Shown here one piece after another: positions 18,144 to 27,591 of a DNA stretch of 64,000 bases. Position numbers and translations under genes: made by a program. The DNA lies in the NCBI RefSeq assembly GCF_002967765.1, contig NZ_PUHY01000001.1, forward strand, positions 186,001-250,000, read 5' to 3'. The stretch comes from Blastopirellula marina (GTDB lineage: Bacteria; Planctomycetota; Planctomycetia; Pirellulales; Pirellulaceae). The stretch's first letter is position 1. Each line of letters opens with the position of its first letter. Below the pieces are notes generated by a model. The model saw only the letters and a program-made list of their open reading frames with translations, was not told where the DNA came from and searched no databases.

Positions 18144-19496
18144 ATGGCAAATCACAAGTCCATTTCATCTGTCGTGTCGCGTCGCCGTTTCTTACAGGGG
18201 TGCGGCGTCACGCTCAGTCTGCCGTGGATGGCTTCGTTAGCCCCGAAGGTAGCCCGAGCGGGAGAAACAGGAAAGCCGCCGGTTCGATCTGCTTTCATCT
18301 ACTTTCCCAACGGCGTCTGGGAGAAGGACTGGATTCCGGAAACCACCGGTAGCGATTACAAGCTCACGCCATCGCTGGAACCACTAGGCGATTTGAAGAG
18401 TGAAGTGCTCGTTCTCACGGGACTCGACAAAAAGAACAGCCACGGCGGCGACGGTCATTACGCTAAAACAGCCAACTTCCTAACGGGGATGCCAGTCACG
18501 AAAACGACTGGTAAGGATATCAGTAGTGGTGGTATCTCGGTCGACCAGTTAATGGCCCAACATGTCGGTGGAAACACACCACTTCCTTCGTTGGAACTAG
18601 GAACCGAGCCAGTAATCAGCGGTATCGACAGCAATGTTGGTTACACTCGTTTGTATGGCTCGCACATTTCGTGGCAGTCACCTACGCGTCCGGTCGCGAA
18701 AGAGATTAACCCGCGACTGGTTTACGAACGGTTATTCGGCAAGGCATTATCTTCCGCCTCCGAGAAAGCTGAGTCGTATCAAAACCTGCTTGATTTCGTT
18801 TTGGAGGATGCGCGTCGTCTTCGTCCTCGCTTGGGCCGAGATGATCAGTTCAAGATGGACGAATACCTTGATTCGGTCCGGGCCGTTGAGAAACGGATCG
18901 AGTTCGCAACGAAGGGAGATCGCGACTGGCAGCCAGAAATTGACGAACACGCCCTGGCGATGGCCAAGCCAGGCGTTCCAGCTGAGTTTCGCGACCACAT
19001 TGGAATCATGCTCGATCTCATCGTCTTAGGTTTCCAAACTGATTCAACGCGCGTGGCCTCGCTGATGTTTGCCAACGATGTTTCTGGGCGTAACTTCTCG
19101 TTCTTGGATGGGGTCAAGGGTGGTCATCATGAGATGTCACACCATGAGAATAAGAAGGAAAAGATCGAGCAGTATCAAAGGATCAATCGTTGGCATGTCG
19201 AACAGTTCGCAACGATGCTCGGCAAATTACAGGCTATCCAAGAAGGGGACGGAACGCTGCTGGACAACTGCATGATTCTGTTTGGTTCCAGCATGTCCGA
19301 TGGAAATCGACATGACCCCGACAATCTGCCAATCCTTCTTGGTGGACGCGGTGGCCGCACGTTGAACAGTGGCCGCCACTTGGCAGCAGATGGGCAAGTC
19401 CCACTGTGTAACTTGTACCTTGCGATGCTCGATCGTATGGGAGTGGCAGTCGAAGCATTTGGTGACAGTACCGGTCCACTGAAGGATCTAGCATAG
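18144..19496 (+). CDS. Tat-exported DUF1552 domain protein
   Basis: 450-residue protein with a twin-arginine leader (SRRRFLQGCGVTLSLPWMA, about residues 12-30). The core starts at PVRSAFIYFPNGVW and matches the DUF1552 family, distantly related to DUF1501 and alkaline phosphatase/sulfatase-like folds. Features include conserved HGGDGHYAKTANFLTG near residue 110 and a late LLDNCMILFGSSMSDGNRHD, resembling metal-site loops of that superfamily. No biochemical function is established. It is co-transcribed with the DUF1592 cytochrome-like gene 32 bases upstream, which suggests the two act together outside the cytoplasmic membrane. It is the last gene before a 383-bp gap. Confidence 0.92.
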   Translation: MANHKSISSVVSRRRFLQGCGVTLSLPWMASLAPKVARAGETGKPPVRSAFIYFPNGVWEKDWIPETTGSDYKLTPSLEPLGDLKSEVLVLTGLDKKNSHGGDGHYAKTANFLTGMPVTKTTGKDISSGGISVDQLMAQHVGGNTPLPSLELGTEPVISGIDSNVGYTRLYGSHISWQSPTRPVAKEINPRLVYERLFGKALSSASEKAESYQNLLDFVLEDARRLRPRLGRDDQFKMDEYLDSVRAVEKRIEFATKGDRDWQPEIDEHALAMAKPGVPAEFRDHIGIMLDLIVLGFQTDSTRVASLMFANDVSGRNFSFLDGVKGGHHEMSHHENKKEKIEQYQRINRWHVEQFATMLGKLQAIQEGDGTLLDNCMILFGSSMSDGNRHDPDNLPILLGGRGGRTLNSGRHLAADGQVPLCNLYLAMLDRMGVAVEAFGDSTGPLKDLA

Positions 19497-19879
19497 CCGT
19501 CTGACAACCTAAATGTTGCCATCCTTCTGAACCTTCCGGCGTCGCGTTTGTCTATCGCTACGCGATCCTTGGACTCCTATTCAAGGAGATAGACGCTAGG
19601 CAAACCCAAGTTCGACCAAACGCCCTCATTTTGAGTCGATGAATCCAGCATTGCCGTGACTTTCAGTCGGAAAGGAACGTCAAACGCCGCGTTCAGGTCG
19701 TCTCCAGCAACAAACTACTGGAAGAAAAGCTGGGGCGTAACGATCTCTGTCAATGTGGTTCTGCCTAGCGCCTCAAGAATCGCTGCCTGAAGAATGGGGG
19801 TTTTGACGGTGCAAACCGTGACGTCTACTTTCAGGTACAAAACCTAAACAGCAATCCTGAGAGATGGCCTTGAGCAAGA
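19497..19879. other. Intergenic region with a long imperfect hairpin, 383 bp
   Basis: No open frame with convincing coding character. A bulged inverted repeat lies at 19546-19605 with arms GTTTG/CAAAC, GTCTATC/GATAGAC and TCCTTG/CAAGGA. The remainder presumably includes the promoter of the HAD phosphatase/ATP-grasp module. Confidence 0.5.
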
Positions 19880-20437
19880 ATGGTCAATTTGACGAAACCA
19901 CTGTTGATTCTCGACGTCGATGAGACGTTGCTCTTTGCGACGAAGATACCGCTGGAGCATACTTCAGACTTTCAGGTAGGGCCTTACCACGTTTACGTTA
20001 GGCCGTTTCTCGACGAATTATTGCAACGTTCCGCAGAGCTGTTCGACTTAGCCGTCTGGTCGTCATCTGGCGAAGACTACTTAAATGGCGTCCTTAAGCA
20101 CGCGATACCGGCGGAGCTTTCGTTGAAATTCGTCTGGAGTCGAGAACGCTGCGTTCGTCGATACGATCCAGAAAAGCAGCAATTTTACTTCGTGAAAGAC
20201 CTGAAGAAAGTCAAACGTCTTGGCTATGACCTAGAACGAGTGCTAATCGCCGATGATACGCCCCAAAAGCTTGAAAGAAACTACGGCAATGCCGTTTATG
20301 TGAAGCCATTCTTCGGTGAACCCAACGATGACGAGTTGATCCACTTGACTCGTTACTTGTCATCACTTCTGGGAAACGAGAGCTATCGCGGAATCGAGAA
20401 ACGTGGTTGGCGACGCAAACTAGACAACATGATATGA
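19880..20437 (+). CDS. NLI/FCP1-like HAD phosphatase
   Basis: 185-residue HAD-superfamily protein of the NIF (NLI-interacting factor, FCP1/SCP) type. The signature ILDVDETLL (D12, D14; DxDET) is near the N-terminus. Motif II is AVWSSSGEDYL. Motif IV is LIADDTPQKLERN, followed by the NIF-typical AVYVKPFFGEPNDDEL. In eukaryotes this family dephosphorylates Ser in RNA polymerase II tails and other proteins. Bacterial members are poorly studied. No signal peptide. Its stop overlaps the start of the ATP-grasp gene (ATGA), so translation is coupled and the products probably act in one pathway. The substrate could be a phosphoprotein, nucleic acid end or small molecule (not decidable here). Confidence 0.88.
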   Translation: MVNLTKPLLILDVDETLLFATKIPLEHTSDFQVGPYHVYVRPFLDELLQRSAELFDLAVWSSSGEDYLNGVLKHAIPAELSLKFVWSRERCVRRYDPEKQQFYFVKDLKKVKRLGYDLERVLIADDTPQKLERNYGNAVYVKPFFGEPNDDELIHLTRYLSSLLGNESYRGIEKRGWRRKLDNMI

Positions 20438-21174
20438 CAACGCTGCTCATTTCGTCGCGACACACAGTAGACAACCAAGTGCTATGGCGAGCCGCCACAG
20501 CGCGTGATTGGGATGTGGTGCGTGCCCACGGGCTGCGGGCTCCAGAGATCAATGATTCGGAAGTCGTGATCTACATCGAGTCGCCATTTGCTCCAAGCAT
20601 TGCCAAGTCGATACAGCGTGTGCTCTCAGAACTACCTGAAGATTGGTTAGTTCGGTTCCCCAGGGAGATGACGCATCGCGAGATCCAATTGTCCACACTT
20701 GGAGCCGCACGAGGCCTTGTTCAGCCAACTTTCGTGAAACTGCCCAACGAGAAGTCATTCGCCGCCCAGGTTTATGCTTCGGGACAGACACTTCCCTTAG
20801 AATTCCCTGACGACATGCTGGTTCTGTTATCTGAACCTGTAGACTGGGAAGTCGAATTTCGCTGCTTCTGTCTCGATGGCAAAGTGATGACGCTTTCACC
20901 TTATCTGCGTAATGGCGCGTTGGCCAATGAGAGCGATTACTTCTGTACAGAGGAAGAACACAGCGCGGTCATCACATTCACTGAAACAGTGCTGAATGAA
21001 AGTAGTGCGTTCACGCCTCGCGCGGTCGTTATCGATGTGGGGCGCATCCGCCAGAGAGGTTGGGCGGTAGTCGAAGCCAATGCGGCCTGGGGATCGGGAA
21101 TTTATGGATGCGATCCCGATATCGTTCTGGACGTGCTCCGCTGCGCAACGATTCATTCCGTCGACACGAATTGA
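20434..21174 (+). CDS. ATP-grasp domain protein (R2K clade-like)
   Basis: 246-residue ATP-grasp-type ligase. I start it at ATG 20434, which shares ATGA with the upstream stop; an in-frame start at 20407 inside the phosphatase gene is less likely. The C-terminal half carries the ATP-grasp signs: VDWEVEFRCFCLDGKVMTLS, then VVIDVGRI and VVEANAAWGSGIYGCD, where the acidic D/E and N residues would hold magnesium-ATP. The layout resembles the R2K clade (the group including eukaryotic CDC123, and bacterial families formerly called DUF4343). Such enzymes couple ATP to forming amide-type bonds; substrate unknown. The 3' end overlaps the convergent acyl-CoA synthetase gene by 22 bases. Confidence 0.8.
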   Translation: MTTLLISSRHTVDNQVLWRAATARDWDVVRAHGLRAPEINDSEVVIYIESPFAPSIAKSIQRVLSELPEDWLVRFPREMTHREIQLSTLGAARGLVQPTFVKLPNEKSFAAQVYASGQTLPLEFPDDMLVLLSEPVDWEVEFRCFCLDGKVMTLSPYLRNGALANESDYFCTEEEHSAVITFTETVLNESSAFTPRAVVIDVGRIRQRGWAVVEANAAWGSGIYGCDPDIVLDVLRCATIHSVDTN

Positions 21175-22688
21175 CTTCCGGCAAGTTCCGCCAAGGCATG
21201 ACGATCGAACTTGCCGGTCGAAGTGCGAGGTAGCACTTCCAGAAACAGATAATGAACCGGGTTTTTGTAACCTGCCAGATGCTGTTCGACATAGAATCGC
21301 AACGTTTGCTCAGTATCTTCTTCCTGATGACTAAGCAAAGCGACGCAAGCCACAGGGATTTGTCCATCACACGGATTTGAGACCGCAACGACCACCGATG
21401 CGTGGACCAATGGATGTTCGTCGATGATCGCCTCGACTTCAGCCGGAGCGATATTCGATCCACGCCGAATGATCATCAGCTTCTTTCTACCGACAAACCA
21501 AATGTAGCCGTCGTCATCACGATAAGCCAGGTCGCCGGTGTGCAACCATTCATTTCGAAACAACTCCTGGGTGGCCACGGAATCGTTCCAATAACCAATC
21601 GTGGCCGACTCTGCCTGAAGAACAATTTCACCATGCTCCCCAGAATCGCACGGTGAACCGTCTGACCGTACGATATCTAACCGCATTCCGGGCGCGGCAA
21701 TGCCGAGCGATCCCCATTTGCGTGTTCCATTTCGTGGATTGGCCGCGTAATAACAGCCAACCTCCGTCATGCCTGCCCCTTCCATCACTTCCCAACCCAG
21801 GCAATCGCGAAAACGGCGATGAAGATCCGTTGGGACGGCATCGCCTGATCCGATTGCGTTAATCAGTGAAGGCAATTCCGATGAAGTGGATTCAAGGTAC
21901 TCGACGAAGTCTAGCAAGTCGCTCGCAAGTAGTCCGTACTCGGTGACCTGATGAGCGTTGATCAGTTGTACTGCTTCCGCAGGCGTGGGCTTCATCTCCA
22001 GAATTACTTCGCCGCCAGCCAGCAGTGCAGGCAACATCTGCGTTTGTAAGCCACCAGCGTGACTAATGGGTTTACCGACGAGAACGATATCTTCTGAATT
22101 AAAGTCAAACAGAGATCGTGATTGGTCGATCGCTTCATAGACGCCCTCTTGCGAGTGCACGACGCCTTTAGGATGTCCGGTGCTTCCCGACGTAAAAAGA
22201 ATGAGAGCGGGTTCGTTTTCTTTTACCGGTACTTTTTCAGCTTGAGCTTCCCCTTCAAGCCATTGATTAAACCGTGTGCCGTTATCTCCTCGAACCTCGA
22301 CAGCCAAAACCATGGGTAACGCATTAAGCAAATGCTGAACGTCAGCTGATCTCGCCGCATCGTAAACTATCAGACTGGCCCCAACCCGCATGAGGACGTC
22401 TTGGATCTCTTGCGACACGTAGCGGTAATTTAGGGGAACAGCGATCGCTCCGATTCGATAGCATGCGAGCGTTACTAACACCGCCTCTAAACAGTTCGGC
22501 AACAGCCATGCAATTCGATCCCCTCGATTAATATTTTCGTCTAAGAACCCCGCGGCAACTTGGCCAATCATTTGATCGAGTTGTTGGTAGTTGGTGCAGG
22601 AACTACCAATTCTGAGCGCTATCTTTTCAGGAGCGGAACAAACTGCGTTATCGAGTAGACCCTGGAGTCGTGTCAGACGTTCGTCCAT
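21153..22688 (-). CDS. AMP-dependent acyl-CoA synthetase (long-chain fatty acid-CoA ligase-like)
   Basis: 511-residue member of the adenylate-forming superfamily. It activates a carboxylic acid with ATP to an acyl-AMP and then a CoA thioester. Motifs in order: FTSGSTGHPKGVVHS (P-loop), the region VMEGAGMTEVGCYY (A5-like), HTGDLAYRDDDGYIWFVGRKK (A7/A8 with the adenylate-binding Asp and hinge), and a C-terminal catalytic lysine in PRTSTGKFDRHAL. The start is ATG 22688, which has AAAGGA about 9 bases upstream; the frame is open 69 bases further but without such a site. No membrane segments. The acid substrate is not predictable. It converges with, and overlaps by 22 bases, the ATP-grasp gene, and is not obviously linked to other genes. 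Confidence 0.92.
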   Translation of the reverse strand: MDERLTRLQGLLDNAVCSAPEKIALRIGSSCTNYQQLDQMIGQVAAGFLDENINRGDRIAWLLPNCLEAVLVTLACYRIGAIAVPLNYRYVSQEIQDVLMRVGASLIVYDAARSADVQHLLNALPMVLAVEVRGDNGTRFNQWLEGEAQAEKVPVKENEPALILFTSGSTGHPKGVVHSQEGVYEAIDQSRSLFDFNSEDIVLVGKPISHAGGLQTQMLPALLAGGEVILEMKPTPAEAVQLINAHQVTEYGLLASDLLDFVEYLESTSSELPSLINAIGSGDAVPTDLHRRFRDCLGWEVMEGAGMTEVGCYYAANPRNGTRKWGSLGIAAPGMRLDIVRSDGSPCDSGEHGEIVLQAESATIGYWNDSVATQELFRNEWLHTGDLAYRDDDGYIWFVGRKKLMIIRRGSNIAPAEVEAIIDEHPLVHASVVVAVSNPCDGQIPVACVALLSHQEEDTEQTLRFYVEQHLAGYKNPVHYLFLEVLPRTSTGKFDRHALAELAGSQFVSTE

Positions 22689-22874
22689 TCGATTATTCCT
22701 TTCATGCTGCCAATCTAAAGATCGCTTCAGTATGCCAGTCGAGATTCTATCAGCCAAATTTTATCGTCCCGGTAATCGGTTATTGATTCTCGCTTGGCAA
22801 GATAGGATCATTGATTTGAATCTTTTTCAGCAAACCTCCTACCTTTCTCCTCCCCTGCCAGGACCTAGCCAAAT

Positions 22875-24152
22875 ATGAATCGAGTCATTCTCCTTAGTTT
22901 GATTTCCTTTGCTTTCTGCGTGAGTCCTTCGGCTGGGCAGTCAATTTTGAACGTTTCCGGGGAATGGTCTGAGTTTCGTGGACCGACCGGCCAAGGGCAT
23001 GCGGCCGGAAAATTGCCTACCGAATGGGCCCCGGAGAAGAATATCACGTGGCGAACCGAAATTCCTGGCACTGGCTGGTCTTCGCCGGTGATTGTGGCGG
23101 ACCGCGTTTACTTAACGACGGCCGTCCCTACCAGTGAGGATGAAAAACCAGATCAATCTCTTCGAGCTCTGTGCGTCGACGCCCACTCAGGCGAAATCAT
23201 CTGGAACGTGGAGGTATTTCACGAAGACGGAGATAAGGCGCCTCGCATTCATCCGAAAAATAGTCACGCCAGCCCCACACCGATTGTCGAGGCAGGCAAA
23301 GTCTATGTTCACTTTGGTCACCTCGGTACCGCTTGCCTAAACACAAAGGACGGATCGATCGTGTGGGCCGTGCAAGAGTTGGCATACAAACCAACGCACG
23401 GCAACGGCGGTTCGCCTGTTATTGTCGACGATAAGCTAATCTTCAGTATTGACGGGGTCGATCGGCAAGAAGTCGTCGCGCTCGACAAGTCGACGGGTAA
23501 GATTGCCTGGGAGACGGAACGAGGCACGAAAGAGGGCGTCAAACCATTCTCATTCTGTACGTCCCTAGTGATTGAAGTCGATGGCCAGCGGCAACTTATT
23601 TCACCTGGCAGCGGTGTCGTCATGGCTCTCGACCCAACTACCGGGGATGAGATCTGGCGAGTCGACTACGGGAAAGGTTACTCGGTAGTACCAAGGCCAG
23701 TCTACGCCAACGGGCTGCTCTACATTTGCACAGGTTACGATCGTTCAACGATGATCGCGATTCGTCCTGAAGGCACTGGAGATCTCACCGAATCCAACGT
23801 CGAGTTCACGGTAGAAAAAGGCGTACCCTACAATCCATCGTTGGTCGCCGTAGATGATGCGGTTTATATGGTCTCTGACAACGGCGTACTATCTTGCCTG
23901 GACGGTGAAACAGGAGACCTACGCTGGAAAGAACGAATCGGAGGAAACTTTTCTGCATCGCCCATCTATGCCAACGGATTGGTGTACCTACTGGATGAAG
24001 CAGGGCTCACGACCGTCTTCAAACCAGGTGAGCAGTTTGAAGAAGTCGCCGAGAACGATCTAGAGGAACGTTCTCTGGCCAGCTTTGGTATCGACGGCAA
24101 CGCAATACTTCTCCGCACAGAGAAGGCTCTCTATCGGATCGAAACGAACTAA
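22875..24152 (+). CDS. Secreted PQQ-like (BamB-type) beta-propeller protein
   Basis: 425 residues with a signal peptide (MNRVILLSLISFAFCVSPSAG). The rest is a series of WD-like PQQ repeats, with blade signatures such as ALCVDAHSGEIIWNVEV, CLNTKDGSIVWAV, ALDKSTGKIAWETE, ALDPTTGDEIWRVDYG and CLDGETGDLRWKERIGG. The first blade starts with WSEFRGPTGQG, the usual opening of planctomycete PQQ-like proteins. No dehydrogenase catalytic residues are evident, so binding or scaffolding is more likely than alcohol dehydrogenase activity. The stop is 15 bases from the end of the convergent HD-GYP gene. A second, related propeller with an RGG insert lies at 44073-45572. Confidence 0.9.
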   Translation: MNRVILLSLISFAFCVSPSAGQSILNVSGEWSEFRGPTGQGHAAGKLPTEWAPEKNITWRTEIPGTGWSSPVIVADRVYLTTAVPTSEDEKPDQSLRALCVDAHSGEIIWNVEVFHEDGDKAPRIHPKNSHASPTPIVEAGKVYVHFGHLGTACLNTKDGSIVWAVQELAYKPTHGNGGSPVIVDDKLIFSIDGVDRQEVVALDKSTGKIAWETERGTKEGVKPFSFCTSLVIEVDGQRQLISPGSGVVMALDPTTGDEIWRVDYGKGYSVVPRPVYANGLLYICTGYDRSTMIAIRPEGTGDLTESNVEFTVEKGVPYNPSLVAVDDAVYMVSDNGVLSCLDGETGDLRWKERIGGNFSASPIYANGLVYLLDEAGLTTVFKPGEQFEEVAENDLEERSLASFGIDGNAILLRTEKALYRIETN

Positions 24153-24167
24153 CGTTACATCAAACGT

Positions 24168-25370
24168 CTATTCGTCGTCGGCGTACTGCATTTGCACATC
24201 GACGATTTCCTTCCGTTTTGCAAAGAAGACATCCAAGATGTCGGGATCGAAATGCGTTCCCCTCTCTTCTGCCATGATCGTAAAGCACTTGTCGATTGGA
24301 AATGCATTCTTGTAGCAGCGTTTGGTGCTTAGCGCATCGAACACATCCGCGATCGCCGTAATACGACCCTCCAGCGGAATGTCCTCTCCCTTGAGTCCTA
24401 AAGGATACCCACTTCCATCCCACCATTCGTGATGCGTCAGAGCGATCCTGGCAGCCATTTCCAAGACAGGCGACTTAGCTGCTCCTAAAACGTCGGAACC
24501 GATCTTAGCGTGGTTCCGCAGAGCCAATTCCAATTGCGGTGACATCCGCTGTAGAACCCGTTTGCCAAGATTTGCGTGCTTTTGCATCAGTTGGAATTCG
24601 TCGTCGGTCAACCTGCCCGGCTTCTTTAGCACATCGTCAGCAATACCAATCTTACCAACATCATGAAGCTGTGCGGCTTGTTCGATCTCATCGATCTCCG
24701 CTGTGTCCATCCCCATTCCCTGAGCAATGATTCGGGCGTATCGCCCCACTCGCAGCACGTGATACCCAGTATCATCGTCCCGAAACTCCGCGGCACGGGC
24801 CAAGCAGTGCAAGATGTCTCGGCGTGAGGCTTCAAGCTGTGCGGTCCGCTCACGAACAGCTGATTCCAATTCTCTCGAGTAATTCTCAAGTCGGTCTTGA
24901 TGACGTTTCAGCACGAGCAAGTTCCCAACGCGTGGCACGAGTTCGCTCGGGTCGATCGGCTTGTTGAGGAAGTCATTAGCCCCCGTTCGGAGAGCCTCAA
25001 CTCGCGTGTCGCGATCGGTTGTCGCGGTCAGAATGATCGTGGGTGTGTGGGCCAGCGTCTTGTCTTCTCGCATTTGACGAAGAATGTCGATTCCACTGAC
25101 ATGGGGCATCATCAGGTCCAATAGCACCAAGTCTGGCTGTTCCTGACGCAATAACTGGATGGCGTCGCGGGAATCGGACGTCGACACGAATTGCGTGTAA
25201 CCTTCGATACGTAGTAGCCGAGACACCACTTTGATGTTCACGGGCTCGTCATCGACTACGACAATCTTCGCGTCGGGAACGGCGCACGTTGCTTCCGTTG
25301 TTTCAGAGGATTGGTTGCACGCGAAATCTTTGGTTGCCTGCATCTCGTCTGCGATGGGAGAGATCGTCAT
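24168..25370 (-). CDS. Response regulator with HD-GYP output domain
   Basis: 400 residues. The receiver domain spans about 33-155 (D40/D41 in VVVDDEP, phospho-acceptor D85 in LLDLMMP, T115, K137). A coiled linker (about 155-185) follows. An HD-GYP domain covers 185-400, with HDVGK (H236/D237), HHEWWDGSGYP (GYP 321-323) and RITAIADVFDAL. HD-GYP domains hydrolyse cyclic di-GMP. The start is ATG 25370, with GAAAG just upstream; the frame is open upstream into the kinase gene but without support. It lies 34 bases after the hybrid kinase, and the RedB-like gene precedes that, so the three form an operon. Output is probably a change in cyclic di-GMP on redox or metal stress (inference). Confidence 0.93.
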   Translation of the reverse strand: MTISPIADEMQATKDFACNQSSETTEATCAVPDAKIVVVDDEPVNIKVVSRLLRIEGYTQFVSTSDSRDAIQLLRQEQPDLVLLDLMMPHVSGIDILRQMREDKTLAHTPTIILTATTDRDTRVEALRTGANDFLNKPIDPSELVPRVGNLLVLKRHQDRLENYSRELESAVRERTAQLEASRRDILHCLARAAEFRDDDTGYHVLRVGRYARIIAQGMGMDTAEIDEIEQAAQLHDVGKIGIADDVLKKPGRLTDDEFQLMQKHANLGKRVLQRMSPQLELALRNHAKIGSDVLGAAKSPVLEMAARIALTHHEWWDGSGYPLGLKGEDIPLEGRITAIADVFDALSTKRCYKNAFPIDKCFTIMAEERGTHFDPDILDVFFAKRKEIVDVQMQYADDE

Positions 25371-25404
25371 GATTCTTTCAGATCTGAGGCGGTGTGCCGT
25401 TTGG

Positions 25405-27591
25405 TCAGAGCACGAGCCTTCGTTGAAGTTCACAAATTGTCTTGAGAGGCCTGTTCGCTTCCGCGATTCTCTTTCCGCGGGCCACTTCTTCCAGCTCCGC
25501 CGCTGGCTCCGTAAAGCATCCATACCCCACACTACCCGCCGCGCCCTTAAGCCAGTGGGCTAGTGCTTCGACCGCTTCACAATCCTCATCGTTAACGGCT
25601 TGCTCCAGATCAGCGATCTTGGACTCTAACCGTACTAGAAACTCTTCGACAATCTCGCGAATCTCAAGATCATCGGTGGGAAGCAGCGAGGAAATCTTAT
25701 TTGTGGGCAGCGAAAGAGATTCACATAACTGAGACTCTTCTGCCGGTGATTGGTTGACATTCGATGTGGCGGAAAGTTGACCGAGAATACGGTATAGTTC
25801 GTCAGCGTCGATCGGTTTCGAGAGATAGCCACTACATCCAGCCAACTCGCACTTCTCTCGATCTCCCTTCATTGCATGTGCCGTCAGAGCGATTATCGGG
25901 CCAGGGAATCCTCGCTCTCGTAGTCGCGCCGCTGCGGAATAGCCATCCAGAACCGGCATCTGCATGTCCATCAAGATCACGTCGAACTCGATCTGACTCG
26001 CCATGTCGACGGCAACCTGTCCGTTCTCTGCCAGGCGAACCTTTGCACCGCCTCGCTCCAGAAGTAGTCGGATAAGTTTTCGATTTGTATCACCATCATC
26101 GACAACCAACACACTAAGCGCGCTCAAGTCGCATGCAACGGCCTGTCCATCTCGGATGTCAGAGCCGGGCATTTGCGTCGGCTGGAAGTTCTCGACTTCC
26201 GTAACGTCGCCGATAGCAACGCGCACCATGAAAGTGCTTCCCTTGCCAACCTCACTCGTCGCAGAAAGATTTCCACCCAGTGCTTCGGCGATCTTCTTAC
26301 TAATGGCAAGACCAAGCCCGGTGCCACCATATTTCCTGGTAACGGTGTCGTCGGCTTGAACGAACGGCTGAAACACGGCATCAAGTTTGTCTTGAGGAAT
26401 GCCGACGCCCATGTCTCGAATCTCGATAACCCAATCAGATTCGTTTGCGTTGTTCTCAATGTAAGCAACAACGACGACCGCTCCTTGGTCCGTAAATTTG
26501 ATCGCATTGCCGACCAAGTTCAGCAGTAGCTGCTTTAGCCGATAAGGATCGCTTTGAATCGATCCTGGCACGGGACTTTCCCACCGATAATCGAGCCGAA
26601 TTCCTTTCTCCATGGCACCAACTCTCAAGACCGACACCACGTCGGAAATAATTTGGTGTGGCGAGCACGAAATCGATTCGACTTGCAGTTGGTCCGCTTC
26701 GATCTTGGAGATGTCGAGGATATCGTTGATCAGCGCCAGCAAGTGCTTGCCGCTTCGCTGGATCGTGTCGATATACTCTTCCATCTCTTCAGCCGAGATC
26801 CTCTCTCGATCGCGCCGTAACACCTCGGTGAAACCCAAGATGCCATTAAGCGGAGTGCGAATCTCATGACTCATGTTCGCCAAGAATTTGCTTTTCGTAC
26901 GGTTGGCATGTTCGGCCGCGTCGATTGCCTGCTTAAGATCTTCTTCGCGTCGCTCGAGTTGATCGGTGTGAATGGCCAGCTTCAGCATTTCCATGCGGCT
27001 TTGCATGATGATCAGCAGCAAGATGATATCCTCGAAGACAACCCATGCCGAGTGTTCTAGCCATCGCCATTCCGATGCCGTCGCTGTACCAAAGACAGAC
27101 GTTGGCCACCAGATTCCTCGAACCAAATGGTCAACCGCCACAATCACCGTCGCAGGCGCAAACACCCAAGGATCGCGGTAGGCAGCCAGAAACGCAAGCG
27201 AGACAAATACGTGAAAATGGGTTTCAATCCTTCCGCCACTCAGGTGAATCAGCAAGGTTGAGAACAACACCTGACTGCAAGCGATCACCATTCGAGTCGA
27301 AAGGTAGCCGGGGCGACAAATCACCAAGGCGATTGGCATACCGGCTAACAGTCCACCACCAATGATGGCCATCATTACGTGTGGGTGGAGCTCACTATGC
27401 TTACCGATCCAGGTTAGCGGCGAGATAAACAAAGCCATCAAGATTCCGCTTACCCACTGCAGTGCCATCAATACAGCGAACATGCGGTCGGTACGGACGT
27501 GGATGTCATGATATTGCGCGTCGAGTTTGCGCTGCACCGAGACTGGTTGATCCGCACAGGAAGCGAAGGCTATTTGATGCAACCAATTCAT
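25405..27591 (-). CDS. Hybrid membrane histidine kinase (HisKA-HATPase-REC-HPt)
   Basis: 728 residues. About five transmembrane helices occupy residues 36-200, including the His-containing segment [16 protein letters not shown], a recognisable sensor module of kinases found beside RedB genes. The H-box is [17 protein letters not shown] (phospho-H242). N and G boxes are [12 protein letters not shown] and [13 protein letters not shown] receiver domain has [13 protein letters not shown]-terminal HPt domain has [16 protein letters not shown]. It is thus a full phosphorelay that can hand phosphate to the HD-GYP regulator encoded 34 bases downstream. ATG 27591 overlaps the RedB-like stop as ATGA. 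The His residues in the membrane suggest metal, haem or redox sensing (inference). Confidence 0.95.
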   Translation of the reverse strand: MNWLHQIAFASCADQPVSVQRKLDAQYHDIHVRTDRMFAVLMALQWVSGILMALFISPLTWIGKHSELHPHVMMAIIGGGLLAGMPIALVICRPGYLSTRMVIACSQVLFSTLLIHLSGGRIETHFHVFVSLAFLAAYRDPWVFAPATVIVAVDHLVRGIWWPTSVFGTATASEWRWLEHSAWVVFEDIILLLIIMQSRMEMLKLAIHTDQLERREEDLKQAIDAAEHANRTKSKFLANMSHEIRTPLNGILGFTEVLRRDRERISAEEMEEYIDTIQRSGKHLLALINDILDISKIEADQLQVESISCSPHQIISDVVSVLRVGAMEKGIRLDYRWESPVPGSIQSDPYRLKQLLLNLVGNAIKFTDQGAVVVVAYIENNANESDWVIEIRDMGVGIPQDKLDAVFQPFVQADDTVTRKYGGTGLGLAISKKIAEALGGNLSATSEVGKGSTFMVRVAIGDVTEVENFQPTQMPGSDIRDGQAVACDLSALSVLVVDDGDTNRKLIRLLLERGGAKVRLAENGQVAVDMASQIEFDVILMDMQMPVLDGYSAAARLRERGFPGPIIALTAHAMKGDREKCELAGCSGYLSKPIDADELYRILGQLSATSNVNQSPAEESQLCESLSLPTNKISSLLPTDDLEIREIVEEFLVRLESKIADLEQAVNDEDCEAVEALAHWLKGAAGSVGYGCFTEPAAELEEVARGKRIAEANRPLKTICELQRRLVL

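Noticed and set aside
25371-25532. Longer N-terminus for the HD-GYP regulator
   Set aside because: Runs through the end of the kinase gene on the same strand; the receiver starts after ATG 25370, which has a purine-rich site.
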